Assembly (NCBI GenBank): GCA_947626585.1
Contig: CANQSU010000002.1
Location: 1 to 42,808 of the forward strand
Direction of reading: 5' to 3'
Source of the DNA: an uncultured Oscillospiraceae bacterium
GTDB lineage: Bacteria > Bacillota > Clostridia > Oscillospirales > Oscillospiraceae
Length of the DNA: 42,808 bases
Shown piece after piece: positions 9,371 through 18,346 of this stretch. The number at the start of each line of letters is the position of its first letter. Position 1 is the stretch's first letter. The position numbers were made by a program, and so were the translations under genes. Under the pieces are notes generated by a model. The model searched no databases, had not been told where the DNA came from, and was given only the letters and a program-made list of their open reading frames with translations.

Positions 9371-9720
9371 TTCTCCGCCCCCGTTTCCGAGGAACTCAGG
9401 AAAATGAGTCCCACGATGATCACCGCCACGCCGGCTATTTTCATAAAGGTGATCTTCTCATCCAGCACCACAGCCCCCAAAAAAAGCGACAGCACATACC
9501 CCACGCTCATCATGGGATGGAGTACGGACAGCTCCCCGTAGCGCAACGCCAATATCATAAGCAGCGCCCCGAGCCCATAGAGTCCCAGGCCGACGATCAC
9601 CAGCAGGATGGAATCATCTCTGGACGCCAGCTTCCACAGCAACTGTCCCGTGCAGGCCAGCGTTGCGGAGAGCAGAATCAACGCAATGCCCTTATAGAGG
9701 GTCTTATTTTTCTTCTTCAC
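9367..9720 (-). CDS. EamA/SMR-like 4-TM transporter subunit (partner of adjacent gene)
   Basis: 117 aa, 4 TMs; ...GELSVLHPMMSVGYVLSLFLGAVVLDEKITFMKIAGVAVIIVGLIFL; overlaps neighbours by a few nt. Confidence 0.8.
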   Translation of the reverse strand: MKKKNKTLYKGIALILLSATLACTGQLLWKLASRDDSILLVIVGLGLYGLGALLMILALRYGELSVLHPMMSVGYVLSLFLGAVVLDEKITFMKIAGVAVIIVGLIFLSSSETGAEK

Positions 9721-10979
9721 GTTTTCTTCTCCTCGTAGAGAATTTCCTCCACCACCCGGCAGAGCGGCTTTTCTTCATCTATCAGCACGGTATGACAGCC
9801 CGCGGCTTGGCCGGCCTTTATGTCGGACTGGGAATCGCCGAGCATCCAGCTCGCCGTCAGGTCAATGTTATACTTCTCCGCCGCCTGAAGCAGAAGGCCG
9901 GGCTTGGGTTTACGGCAATCACAGTCAAATTTATATTCCGGTCTCTCGCCGGGAAAGCCCCTGTCCGGGTGGTGTGGGCAGATAAAGATGTCGTCAAGAT
10001 ACGCGCCCTCCTGCCCCAATAGCGTCTCCATCTTGCGGTGGATCTCCCGGAGTTCCTCCCAGGTGACCTCACCCCGGGCGATGACCGGCTGGTTGGTCAC
10101 CACGATCGCCAGATACCCGCTGCGGTTGATGCGCCGGATGGCCTCCGCCGCGCCGTCCAGAAGCTCAAAGTCGTCTATATCCCTCAGAAATCCCACGTAT
10201 TTGTTGACGGTGCCGTCACGGTCGAGAAAAACCGCTTTCTGTTTTTGACTCAAGTTCCTGCTCCGGACAAAGCCCGTCTCAATGTCCCGCTCCACCTCCC
10301 GGATCCGCTCCGGCGTACCCATGTCCTTCACGTACTCGGGGGAGCGGTAGGCGTAGATCTTGCCGTCTGGTATCGAGGGCTTCAGCAGATCCCGGTCCAG
10401 ATCCGTCTTTTTCGGCTCCGTAAGTTTATCCAGCATCCGCGGCGACATGACGTGGACACCGGCGTTGACGCAGTTGGAGTACCACCCGCGCTCGTCCTCC
10501 TTGGTCAGCCAGCCCCGCACGCGGTTATTTTCATCCGCGATGATGATCCCGCTGTCGTAGGGATGGTCGTTGGGATGGACGAGAAGCGTCACATCGGCGT
10601 GGTGGGACTTGTGGAAATCCATCAGGCGGTGGAAATCCACGTCAAAGATCATATCCCCATTTAGCAGGAGAAAATCGTCCTTAACTCTATCTTTCAGATA
10701 GTATAATGCCCCGGCGGTTCCAAGCGGAACCTCCTCGCGGATGTACTCAATATTCACGCTAAACCGGCTGCCGTCGCCGAAATGGTCCACGATCTGGTCA
10801 GCCAAGTAGCCCACGGTGAGAATGATGTCCGTGATGCCCTGGCGTTTCAAGCACTCGATCTCATGCTCCAGCACCGGCTTTCCCGCCACAGGGAGCAGAG
10901 GCTTTGGGATGGCGCTGTTGAGGGAGGCGATTCGCGTCCCCTTCCCTCCGGCCATGATCACCGCCACCATATCACTCAC
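9717..10979 (-). CDS. Bifunctional D-glycero-D-manno-heptose-1-phosphate nucleotidyltransferase (HddC-like) plus HAD-IIIA heptose-bisphosphate phosphatase (GmhB-like)
   Basis: VIMAGGKGTRIASLNSAIPKPLLPVAGKPVLEHEI (NTP transferase) followed by KAVFLDRDGTVNKYVGFL...DCDCRKPKPGLLLQAAEKYNIDLTASWMLGDSQSDI (HAD-IIIA). Confidence 0.9.
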   Translation of the reverse strand: MSDMVAVIMAGGKGTRIASLNSAIPKPLLPVAGKPVLEHEIECLKRQGITDIILTVGYLADQIVDHFGDGSRFSVNIEYIREEVPLGTAGALYYLKDRVKDDFLLLNGDMIFDVDFHRLMDFHKSHHADVTLLVHPNDHPYDSGIIIADENNRVRGWLTKEDERGWYSNCVNAGVHVMSPRMLDKLTEPKKTDLDRDLLKPSIPDGKIYAYRSPEYVKDMGTPERIREVERDIETGFVRSRNLSQKQKAVFLDRDGTVNKYVGFLRDIDDFELLDGAAEAIRRINRSGYLAIVVTNQPVIARGEVTWEELREIHRKMETLLGQEGAYLDDIFICPHHPDRGFPGERPEYKFDCDCRKPKPGLLLQAAEKYNIDLTASWMLGDSQSDIKAGQAAGCHTVLIDEEKPLCRVVEEILYEEKKT

Positions 10980-11610
10980 CCCAGAATTGGCACTCCAGCG
11001 CCGCGCAGATGATGTGGTAGACGGTGGAATGTATGTCCTGAATATCCTCGGTGATATTGGAGGCGGCGATGATGGTCAGGTCAAACTGCTCCTTCATCTT
11101 CCCGCCGTCCCTGCCCGTGAGGCCGATGGTGCTGATGCCCATAGCCTTTGCCGTCTCTCCGGCGTAGAGGATATTTTTCGAGTTACCTGACGTGCTGATG
11201 CCCAGAAGTACGTCGCCCTTTCTCCCGTAGCCCACCACCTGCTGGGCGAATATGTATTCTCCGCCAACATCGTTAATCATGGCCGTTATCAGGGACGTAT
11301 GGGCTCCCAAATTGATGGCCGGCAGGCCGCCCTGGAGCTTCTCGTTAAGCTCACCGTTCGTCAGCGCGCTTTTCACTTCGTCGGTCAGGGGCCGGTGGAG
11401 CCGGAAGGACTTCACAAGCTTCCCCACGATGTGGTCCGCGTCGGCGTTACTGCCGCCGTTTCCGCATATCAGGAGTTTCCCGCCCGTGCGGAAGGAGTCC
11501 TCAAGCATCTCCACAGCTTGGCGGATCGCGGGCTCCAGGGGCGCCACAAAAGCGTGCTGGGCCCTGTACTTGTCAAACAGCGCATCCGTACTCTTTTTCA
11601 TGCCTCCCAC
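10972..11610 (-). CDS. gmhA: D-sedoheptulose-7-phosphate isomerase (SIS domain), copy A
   Basis: GGKLLICGNGGSNADADHIVGKLVKSF...DVLLGISTSGNSKNILYAGETAKAMGI. Confidence 0.9.
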   Translation of the reverse strand: MGGMKKSTDALFDKYRAQHAFVAPLEPAIRQAVEMLEDSFRTGGKLLICGNGGSNADADHIVGKLVKSFRLHRPLTDEVKSALTNGELNEKLQGGLPAINLGAHTSLITAMINDVGGEYIFAQQVVGYGRKGDVLLGISTSGNSKNILYAGETAKAMGISTIGLTGRDGGKMKEQFDLTIIAASNITEDIQDIHSTVYHIICAALECQFWGE

Positions 11611-12608
11611 ACCTTTCTCTTGTCCGGGTCGTAGATCTCCGGAGCGTAATAAAGTATCCTTGTGCCGCCGTTGTCAAAGCCGAAGGGTATCTCCATAAGG
11701 CCCAAAGCCTGTCGCACGGCCTCCTGCCTCTCCTTCGGGACGTAGAACAGTAAAAATCCTCCACCTCCGGCGCCAAGAAGCTTCCCACCCAGGGCCCCCG
11801 CGGCGATGGCTTTGGCGTAGTGGCCGTCGATGATGGGGTTGGATACCTTGCCGTTTATCTCCCGCTTCAGGTTCCACTCGTAGTCCAAAAGCGCTCCGAA
11901 GTCGTCAACGCGCTTCTCCACCAGCGCCTTCTCCGCCTCGTCCACCAGGTCCTTCATACGAAGCAGCTGCTTGTTCTTCTTCTCAATGTTCTTCTCCTGC
12001 TCCACCTGGATGTCCGAGGAGAACCGGGAGATACCGGTAAAGAACAGCATCAGGTTGTCGCAGAGGGCGTCCTTCGTCTCGTTGCCGATGATGACCGGCA
12101 GGACCTCGTACCCATCAGGGCCAAAGACAATTTTGTTAAGGCCCCCGAAGGACGCGGCGATCTGGTCCTGTACCCCGCCGCTCTCCTTGCAGAGTACACG
12201 CTCTAAGTAGATGGCCTCGTCGGCCAGGCGGCGCTTGTCCGCGTACTTGCCCTTCAGCGAGTGGAAAGCCGAGAGCAGGCCCACGGCGAAGGAACTGCTT
12301 GTCCCAAGGCCGGTCCGGGCGGGGAGATCCGCGTCATAAAGTATGTTAAGCTCGTGCATATCCAGAAACTTCATAGCCTCCCGGACAGCGGGATGCTGGA
12401 TAGCCTCTATACTGGTCGTGCGCTCTGTCTTGGAATAGGAGACGTAGTTGGAGTAGTCGAAGAAGGGCGGCAGGTGGCGCACCGTCACATAGCAGTACTT
12501 GTCGATGCTGGTGGACAGCACCTGTCCGCCGTATTTCTCATAGAATCCCGGAAAATCCGTGCCGCCTCCGAAAAAGGAGATCCGGAAGGGCGTCTGTGTT
12601 ATGACCAT
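11598..12608 (-). CDS. hddA: D-glycero-D-manno-heptose-7-phosphate kinase (GHMP family), copy A
   Basis: MVITQTPFRISFFGGGTDFPGFYEKYGGQVLSTSIDKY...DLPARTGLGTSSSFAVGLLSAFHSLKG...GGKLLGAGGGGFLLFYV. Confidence 0.92.
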   Translation of the reverse strand: MVITQTPFRISFFGGGTDFPGFYEKYGGQVLSTSIDKYCYVTVRHLPPFFDYSNYVSYSKTERTTSIEAIQHPAVREAMKFLDMHELNILYDADLPARTGLGTSSSFAVGLLSAFHSLKGKYADKRRLADEAIYLERVLCKESGGVQDQIAASFGGLNKIVFGPDGYEVLPVIIGNETKDALCDNLMLFFTGISRFSSDIQVEQEKNIEKKNKQLLRMKDLVDEAEKALVEKRVDDFGALLDYEWNLKREINGKVSNPIIDGHYAKAIAAGALGGKLLGAGGGGFLLFYVPKERQEAVRQALGLMEIPFGFDNGGTRILYYAPEIYDPDKRKVWEA

Positions 12609-12627
12609 ATCTTTATCCTCAATAATT

Positions 12628-13644
12628 TTATCTTGTTAAAAATTGCTCTCCCCGGCCAATACGAGTCCTCCAATACTCCAGGAGGTCCCGCATGGTTTGC
12701 TCGTAGGGGATGACCGGCTCCCAGCCGGAGTGCTTCTTGAATTTTGTACAGTCGGGCACCTGCAGGTCCGCGTCAATTGGCCGCAGGCGCTCAGGGTCCA
12801 CCTCCACACGGATAATGTCCTTTTTCGGTGAGAAGGAGATCAGCGTGTTCAGCGTGTCCCCCACGGTGCAGGTGTAGCTGCCGCCGATGTTGTAATACTC
12901 GCCGGGAATGGGATTTACCGTCACAAGCATATAATAGGCCCGTACCGCGTCCCGCACGTCGGCGTAGGTCCTCAGGGACTTGAGGTTGCCCACCTTCACT
13001 ACCGGCTCGATGAGCCCCGCCTCGATCATGGCGATCTGCTTGGCGAAGGTACTCTCGTGGAACACGTCGCCACGCCGGGGGCCGGTGTGGGTGAACATAC
13101 GGGTGGTCATGACCTTCATGCCATAGGCTTCGGCGTAGTACCGGCCCAGAAGGTCGGTGCCCACCTTGGAGATGGCGTAGGGCGAGGCCGGATGGAAAGG
13201 GCACTCCTCGTGGATCCCCGTGGCCGGCTTTTTCTCCGGCGGTATCTTGCCGAACACCTCCGAGGAAGCGCAGACGTGGATCACCGGGTCAATACCCGCC
13301 ACCCGCACCGCCTCCAATAGCCGGCAGGTGCCCAAAATATTAGTGTTCAGCGTATCCAGAGGAGAATCGAAGCTTGTCTGGGGATAGCTCTGGGCAGCCA
13401 GGTGGAATATGTAGTCCGGCTTCACCTTCTCCATCAGGTGAATGAGCGACACCGCGTCGTTCAAATCCGCGTATTCAAAGAACACCCTGTCCTTGTTGTT
13501 CGCCCTCTCAATGAGATGGGAAACGTTGTCCAGCGGACTTCTCCACCGGCACGCCCCATACACGTCCCAATCTGTATTCTCCAACAGAAAATCCGCAAGG
13601 TGTGACCCCACCATCCCGGTGACGCCGGTTATAAGTGCGCGCAT
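12628..13644 (-). CDS. GDP-mannose/GDP-heptose 4,6-dehydratase-like SDR, copy A
   Basis: MRALITGVTGMVGSHLADFLLENTDWDVYG...; SDR YxxxK (SPYAISKVGTDLLGRYYAEAYGM); strong RBS (GGAGGTACTAATATG) supports start at 13644 rather than 13686. Confidence 0.88.
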   Translation of the reverse strand: MRALITGVTGMVGSHLADFLLENTDWDVYGACRWRSPLDNVSHLIERANNKDRVFFEYADLNDAVSLIHLMEKVKPDYIFHLAAQSYPQTSFDSPLDTLNTNILGTCRLLEAVRVAGIDPVIHVCASSEVFGKIPPEKKPATGIHEECPFHPASPYAISKVGTDLLGRYYAEAYGMKVMTTRMFTHTGPRRGDVFHESTFAKQIAMIEAGLIEPVVKVGNLKSLRTYADVRDAVRAYYMLVTVNPIPGEYYNIGGSYTCTVGDTLNTLISFSPKKDIIRVEVDPERLRPIDADLQVPDCTKFKKHSGWEPVIPYEQTMRDLLEYWRTRIGRGEQFLTR

Positions 13645-13661
13645 ATTAGTACCTCCAAAAA

Positions 13662-14828
13662 TCAAACTCTGTTCAAAAGCTTGCAAAGCTCGAGTATTTT
13701 TTCCTTCTCAAGGCTCGGATAGTTTCCCGTGTATAGCCCGTAGAAGTGTATAAAGTCCGTGTTTTTCAGCGTTGACGGGTCAAAGTCCGGCAGGCGCTTG
13801 CGCACGAAGGGTTGGCGGGCCAGATTTCCTCCTCCGGCGGTGCCCCGGCGGAATTCCACGTTTTCAGAGCGGAGCAGCTCCGTCAGACGCTCAAACTTTT
13901 CCCGGCTTGCCTGACGCAGGAGGACGATGAACGCGTAGTTGACCTGACCGTCCATGCGGAAGTCCGTGAAATACTTCTCCGGATCCAGGTTTTTGACATA
14001 AAGCTTAAAATTCTCCACCCGTCGGGCATTGTTCCCATCCAGCCGTTTAAGCTGGTTGAGTCCCAGGACCGCGTTCAGCTCGGTGCCGCGCATATTGTAT
14101 CCCGGGACCGCAAACAGGAACTCCGGCCGCAGGTCGGGGTACTTTTCCGCGTACTCCCGCTTCATGTCCTCGTCAGTCAGCTCTCGTACCATACCGTGAC
14201 TTCGGAACATCCGGCACATCTGGTAGACCCTGTCGTTGTTGGTACAGATGACGCCGCCCTCGATGGTACTCATATGGTGGGCATAGTAGAACGAGAAATT
14301 GGAGGCCAGGCCAAAGGTCCCGCACTTTTTTCCGTTCATCGTGGTGCCGTGGGATTCACAGACGTCCTCGATGAGGGGAATCCCACGCCTGTCAAGCTCG
14401 TCCAGCAGACGCTGGCTCAGGCCGTTGAGCCCCAGCACATGGGTCAGAAGCACCGCCCTGGTCCTGTCCGTGATGTGGGAAAGTATTTCGTCCTCGTTCA
14501 TTGCCAGGGTACTCATGTCCACATCCACAAATACCGGGGTAAATCCGGCGGCGAAGACCGAGGAGATGTCGCTGCTCCAGGCGATGGGCGGAACAATGAC
14601 CTCTCCCGGCCCGTACAGCTCCCGCAGTACCGCCATGGTCATGTAGTTTGCCGACGCCCCCGAGTTGACGAACAGGCTGTGCTTCACTCCCAGCCACTGG
14701 CTCCAGGCCTCCTCGAACTCCCGCACCTTCGGCCCGTTAGTGAAGCGGTCCGAGGTCCGGATAAAGTCGGCAAGGACTTCCTTGTCCTCCTCAGATATAT
14801 TGTTGCTCATAAGAGGTATGTTCAGCAT
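13662..14828 (-). CDS. DegT/DnrJ/EryC1-fold enzyme with His in place of the PLP Lys; ColD-like nucleotide-sugar 3-dehydratase
   Basis: FSFYYAHHMSTIEGG aligns H with the catalytic K of aminotransferases, as in ColD/RfbH; no Cys cluster like that of RfbH/E1. Confidence 0.85.
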   Translation of the reverse strand: MLNIPLMSNNISEEDKEVLADFIRTSDRFTNGPKVREFEEAWSQWLGVKHSLFVNSGASANYMTMAVLRELYGPGEVIVPPIAWSSDISSVFAAGFTPVFVDVDMSTLAMNEDEILSHITDRTRAVLLTHVLGLNGLSQRLLDELDRRGIPLIEDVCESHGTTMNGKKCGTFGLASNFSFYYAHHMSTIEGGVICTNNDRVYQMCRMFRSHGMVRELTDEDMKREYAEKYPDLRPEFLFAVPGYNMRGTELNAVLGLNQLKRLDGNNARRVENFKLYVKNLDPEKYFTDFRMDGQVNYAFIVLLRQASREKFERLTELLRSENVEFRRGTAGGGNLARQPFVRKRLPDFDPSTLKNTDFIHFYGLYTGNYPSLEKEKILELCKLLNRV

Positions 14829-14856
14829 ATTAATTCTCCTTATTTGTCAGCTAATG

Positions 14857-15618
14857 TTACTCGAGATCATCTATATTCATGTCATGGCGAAGCATTTTTC
14901 GCTTGCTCGCAAATCTCCATTTAAACGCAGGCCTAAGATATAACAAATTTGCCCACAACGGTTGAACGGATGTGTCGTCCAATTTAACATGACACGTTCC
15001 GGGTATCTCGTGTATCTTCACTCCAAGTCTTAAGGGAATTACTACCTCCTCCACGGCAATTGGGTGTCGATTTTCCTGGAAATTGATAGCCTGATATAGA
15101 ACAGTCGGAGCAAGATGCGTTCCCCATGTAAAATCAGTAACCTTTGTAAAATACAGCACACGGAGAAATAGTTGTGAAAAATAGTTCCATACCTTTTTCA
15201 CTGCCGGATAATTTTCAAAAGAGCTTCCTTTCATCCAGCGAGAGCTGGAAATGATATCGTTAGGATATTTTTTTGCAAGTTCAATCATTTTTGCTAAATT
15301 CTCCGGCGCTGTATTTAAATCCGCTGTTTCTACTACAACATGTGATCCAGTCGCTATTTGAAACCCGTCCATCAGTGCGCCGCCAAGGTACGGGCGAGTC
15401 TGAAACAGCACATTATAGGAGATGTCACGCGTTTCTGCCAATTGCCTTCCTTTTTCAATGAACGAAAAGGATTCTTCTGTCGTTGCTTTGCAAACAACCA
15501 CAATTATTTCCTTTATATCAGGCGCTTCACAGGTGTTAAGGATTGTTGTTAACGTCTGGAGAAAATCTTCTGTCTCTCTCAGAGTAGGTATAATTACAGA
15601 AACATTTTCAAATGTCAT
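14857..15618 (-). CDS. Glycosyltransferase family 2
   Basis: VSVIIPTLRETEDFLQTLTTILN...SHVVVETADLNTAPENLAKMIELAKKYPNDIISSSRW. Confidence 0.85.
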   Translation of the reverse strand: MTFENVSVIIPTLRETEDFLQTLTTILNTCEAPDIKEIIVVVCKATTEESFSFIEKGRQLAETRDISYNVLFQTRPYLGGALMDGFQIATGSHVVVETADLNTAPENLAKMIELAKKYPNDIISSSRWMKGSSFENYPAVKKVWNYFSQLFLRVLYFTKVTDFTWGTHLAPTVLYQAINFQENRHPIAVEEVVIPLRLGVKIHEIPGTCHVKLDDTSVQPLWANLLYLRPAFKWRFASKRKMLRHDMNIDDLE

Positions 15619-15639
15619 ATTATTACCTCGTAAACATCA

Positions 15640-16860
15640 TTACAGCCGCTCTGCCAATTCATCAACAAAATCCATTGCCAGCTCCACAACGACATCAGAA
15701 TTATGGTGCTGATGCTCTCCCCATCTCCCTAAGCCATAGATTCCTTTCTCTTTTGCATAGGCTAAAACGGAGTGCATAATCTCTGGCTTGTCTATAGTAT
15801 TCACCGGATAGGCATACTCATTGGCGAACTTATAATTATATGGAGCATCTTTTGGGATAAGCAATGCGCGCTCTTGATTTATCTCAATAATCATCCCGTG
15901 CATCGTTGGCCATACATTTTTTCTGATTGTTGCCCGATGATATGGTAATTGCATATTTGGAAAGTATACCCACTGTGCCTTTGTGTCCAAATCATCGTTC
16001 ACGTACCGATTTTCAATTGCTACATATTTCAGGGTACTCAGTTTCTCCTTCAATTCATTGGGTAATCCCACTATTTCATCAAATGTTCGCCACGGTATCG
16101 TGGTAATGATGATGTCCCCATGGTACGCTTCTCCAGACTTCGTCCGCACAATTTTTTTATCCATGTCAATGTAATTAACAGCCTGATTACAAACAACATG
16201 GTCTCCCAATTGTTCAGCCATTCTGCGCCAAAGCTCTCCAAATCCAGTTTTCTTTGGATAATAAAATTGGGCCACACAAGGTTGAGTCCCGTACGCGCGC
16301 TTTTGAAGGCAGCTCAACAACGTTTCGCGGAAGGATACGCTGGGTAACTTGTACAGCCAATATGTCCCCATCGAATCCAGATTTTCACCGTATAATTTTG
16401 AGTTATATGGAATCATGTAGTCATCAGCAATTTTCTTGCCCAGCTTCCAGTAGATCCAGTCCTTAAAGCCTTCAGGCATACCAATTCCGGTGTTACAACC
16501 GGCAGCAGAAATGGACTCCAAATACGCGACCTGACTATCCATATCCATCTGCCACAAATTTGCCTCAAACGGGCTGTTAATCAGTTGATCGTTTACAAAT
16601 ATTTTACTGTCGCGCTCATAAAGCTTCCACTCGCTCTGTGGCATAAAGCCAAACAAATACGACATGACACGTTCAGATCTATGATCCAAATAATGCGGGC
16701 CGCCAATGTCTATCGGTTCGCCTTCAAATTCTATGGAGCGGCAAAGTCCTCCAGGTTCTGCCTCCTTTTCAAGAATTAAGAATGAGTCGATGCCTCTTTC
16801 TTTCAGTCTATTGCCTAATGTCAGACCCGCGGGTCCAGCTCCAAGTATAATGATTTTCAT
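15640..16860 (-). CDS. FAD-dependent oxidoreductase (protoporphyrinogen oxidase/UDP-galactopyranose mutase-like)
   Basis: MKIIILGAGPAGLTLGNRLKERGIDSFLILEKEAEPGGLCRSIEFEGEPIDIGGPHYLDHRS; GxGxxG and PGG motifs. Confidence 0.82.
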   Translation of the reverse strand: MKIIILGAGPAGLTLGNRLKERGIDSFLILEKEAEPGGLCRSIEFEGEPIDIGGPHYLDHRSERVMSYLFGFMPQSEWKLYERDSKIFVNDQLINSPFEANLWQMDMDSQVAYLESISAAGCNTGIGMPEGFKDWIYWKLGKKIADDYMIPYNSKLYGENLDSMGTYWLYKLPSVSFRETLLSCLQKRAYGTQPCVAQFYYPKKTGFGELWRRMAEQLGDHVVCNQAVNYIDMDKKIVRTKSGEAYHGDIIITTIPWRTFDEIVGLPNELKEKLSTLKYVAIENRYVNDDLDTKAQWVYFPNMQLPYHRATIRKNVWPTMHGMIIEINQERALLIPKDAPYNYKFANEYAYPVNTIDKPEIMHSVLAYAKEKGIYGLGRWGEHQHHNSDVVVELAMDFVDELAERL

Positions 16861-16892
16861 AAAATCCCTTTCATTTTTTCATTTATAGTTTT

Positions 16893-17831
16893 TTATCCTA
16901 CTTGTTTTTGAAAATGCTCGTACGTAATACGAACCGCAGTTTCCAGATCATATTCAGGTTTCCATCCCAACGCCCTAAGGCGAGATGAATTTGTGACTCT
17001 GCGCATTATCCCGTCGGGCTTTGAAAGATCGTAAACAATCTGTCCTTTATAATCGACAACGTTTTTTATAATGTCCGCTAATTCGCGAATTGACGTACCT
17101 CCTGAGCCCGATCCAATATTATAAAGCCCCTCCACCGATTCCTGTTCCATCAGCAAAACACACGCAGACGCAACATCATCGCTAAAAAGGAATTCTTTCA
17201 CCGGCTTACCAGTACCCCACAGAGTAAATTCTGCGGCGTTCGTCGTCTTGGCATCATGCATACGATGAATCATGGATGCTACAACGTTAGCCCTCTCAAG
17301 GTCAAAGGAAGAATCTGTTCCAAAAAAGGCACAGGGAACAACCGTGAAAAACTGATTGCCATACTCTTCTCTATAGTAATCGCAAAGCTTTACACCTGTT
17401 ATTTTGGCTAAACTGTAAGGAAAATCACGTTTGCTCGGCAATCCCGATAAAAAGTCGTCTTCTGTCATCGCCCTGTCCTGTATTTCGGGATAGATAAAAT
17501 CACTGCTCATAAAAAGAAGTTTCTCGACGTCAAACCTATGTGCGCATCTGATCACATTTGTCTGCATAAGAAGATTCTCAAGGAGCAATTCTGCCGGATG
17601 GGAATTTCGGTATGTGATGCTTCCCATTTTTGCCGCAGTATATAAAACATATTTCGGCTTATACTCCTTGAAAAAAGATTCCACTTCATCTTGAGAACTA
17701 AGGTCCAACTCTTTGTGCGTTGGCGATAAGACGTTTGAATAACCTTTCGATAGAAGCCGTCTCCGTATCGCGCTTCCGGCAACGCCATGTCCGCCGGCGA
17801 TAAATATGGCGTCGTTATGTCCCATTATCAT
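16893..17831 (-). CDS. NAD-dependent epimerase/reductase, GDP-fucose synthase/ColC-like SDR
   Basis: IFIAGGHGVAGSAIRRRLLSKGY...LDLSSQDEVESFFKEYKPKYVLYTAAKMGSI...FPYSLAKITGVKLCDYYREEYG. Confidence 0.85.
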   Translation of the reverse strand: MIMGHNDAIFIAGGHGVAGSAIRRRLLSKGYSNVLSPTHKELDLSSQDEVESFFKEYKPKYVLYTAAKMGSITYRNSHPAELLLENLLMQTNVIRCAHRFDVEKLLFMSSDFIYPEIQDRAMTEDDFLSGLPSKRDFPYSLAKITGVKLCDYYREEYGNQFFTVVPCAFFGTDSSFDLERANVVASMIHRMHDAKTTNAAEFTLWGTGKPVKEFLFSDDVASACVLLMEQESVEGLYNIGSGSGGTSIRELADIIKNVVDYKGQIVYDLSKPDGIMRRVTNSSRLRALGWKPEYDLETAVRITYEHFQKQVG

Positions 17832-18026
17832 ATCATCGTCTCCTTTTCTTTCATCTCATATAATTATTCCTGTTAATTCTTTTTCTCGATAAAAATATCA
17901 ATTTTTCATCAAGAAATGCTATGCTGCGGACAGCCCATTTCCGCGTGAAAGCGCTGAAATGACGTCTCATACAAAATCTGATACACATGCGGTGTTATAA
18001 AAAGGCTTTGCACTTTTTATCAGGTT

Positions 18027-18263
18027 CTAATATAAGACTCCTAAGCTGACAACACTTACAGTCACTCCCAGCTTCAGTTCCGGCAAACGGTAGCGGGATT
18101 CTATCTCATGGTACCCCGCCGTCAGGGGGAGACACATAAACATGCGGTTGCCGCGAAGAATCTTTATCGTCTCCCCGTCTACCGTAGCTGGGCAGCCCTT
18201 ACTGTTCGATATACTGAAATAAAACATTTTGTTCTTGGACAGGCTCACCGTACTTACACCCAA
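18027..18263 (-). pseudogene. Remnant of a YfhO-type membrane protein C-terminus
   Basis: FYFSISNSKGCPATVDGETIKILRGNRMFMCLPLTAGYHEIESRYRLPELKLGVTVSVVSLGVLY matches my recollection of the YfhO C-terminal pattern (ysxGWxxxVDGxxxxxxxxnxxfmxxxLpaGxHxIexxYxPxxlxxGxxiS); rest of gene absent. Confidence 0.65.
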
Positions 18264-18346
18264 ATCAAACTATTCACCTCTCAATCCCGATGCTGATCTC
18301 ATTCATTTCTAAGTGGTTATAATTTGACACTACTTACCTATTCTCC

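Noticed and set aside
13812-14924. 370-aa plus-strand ORF opposite the ColD-like gene
   Set aside because: Shadow ORF; no recognisable domains and the minus-strand frame contains clear DegT-fold motifs.
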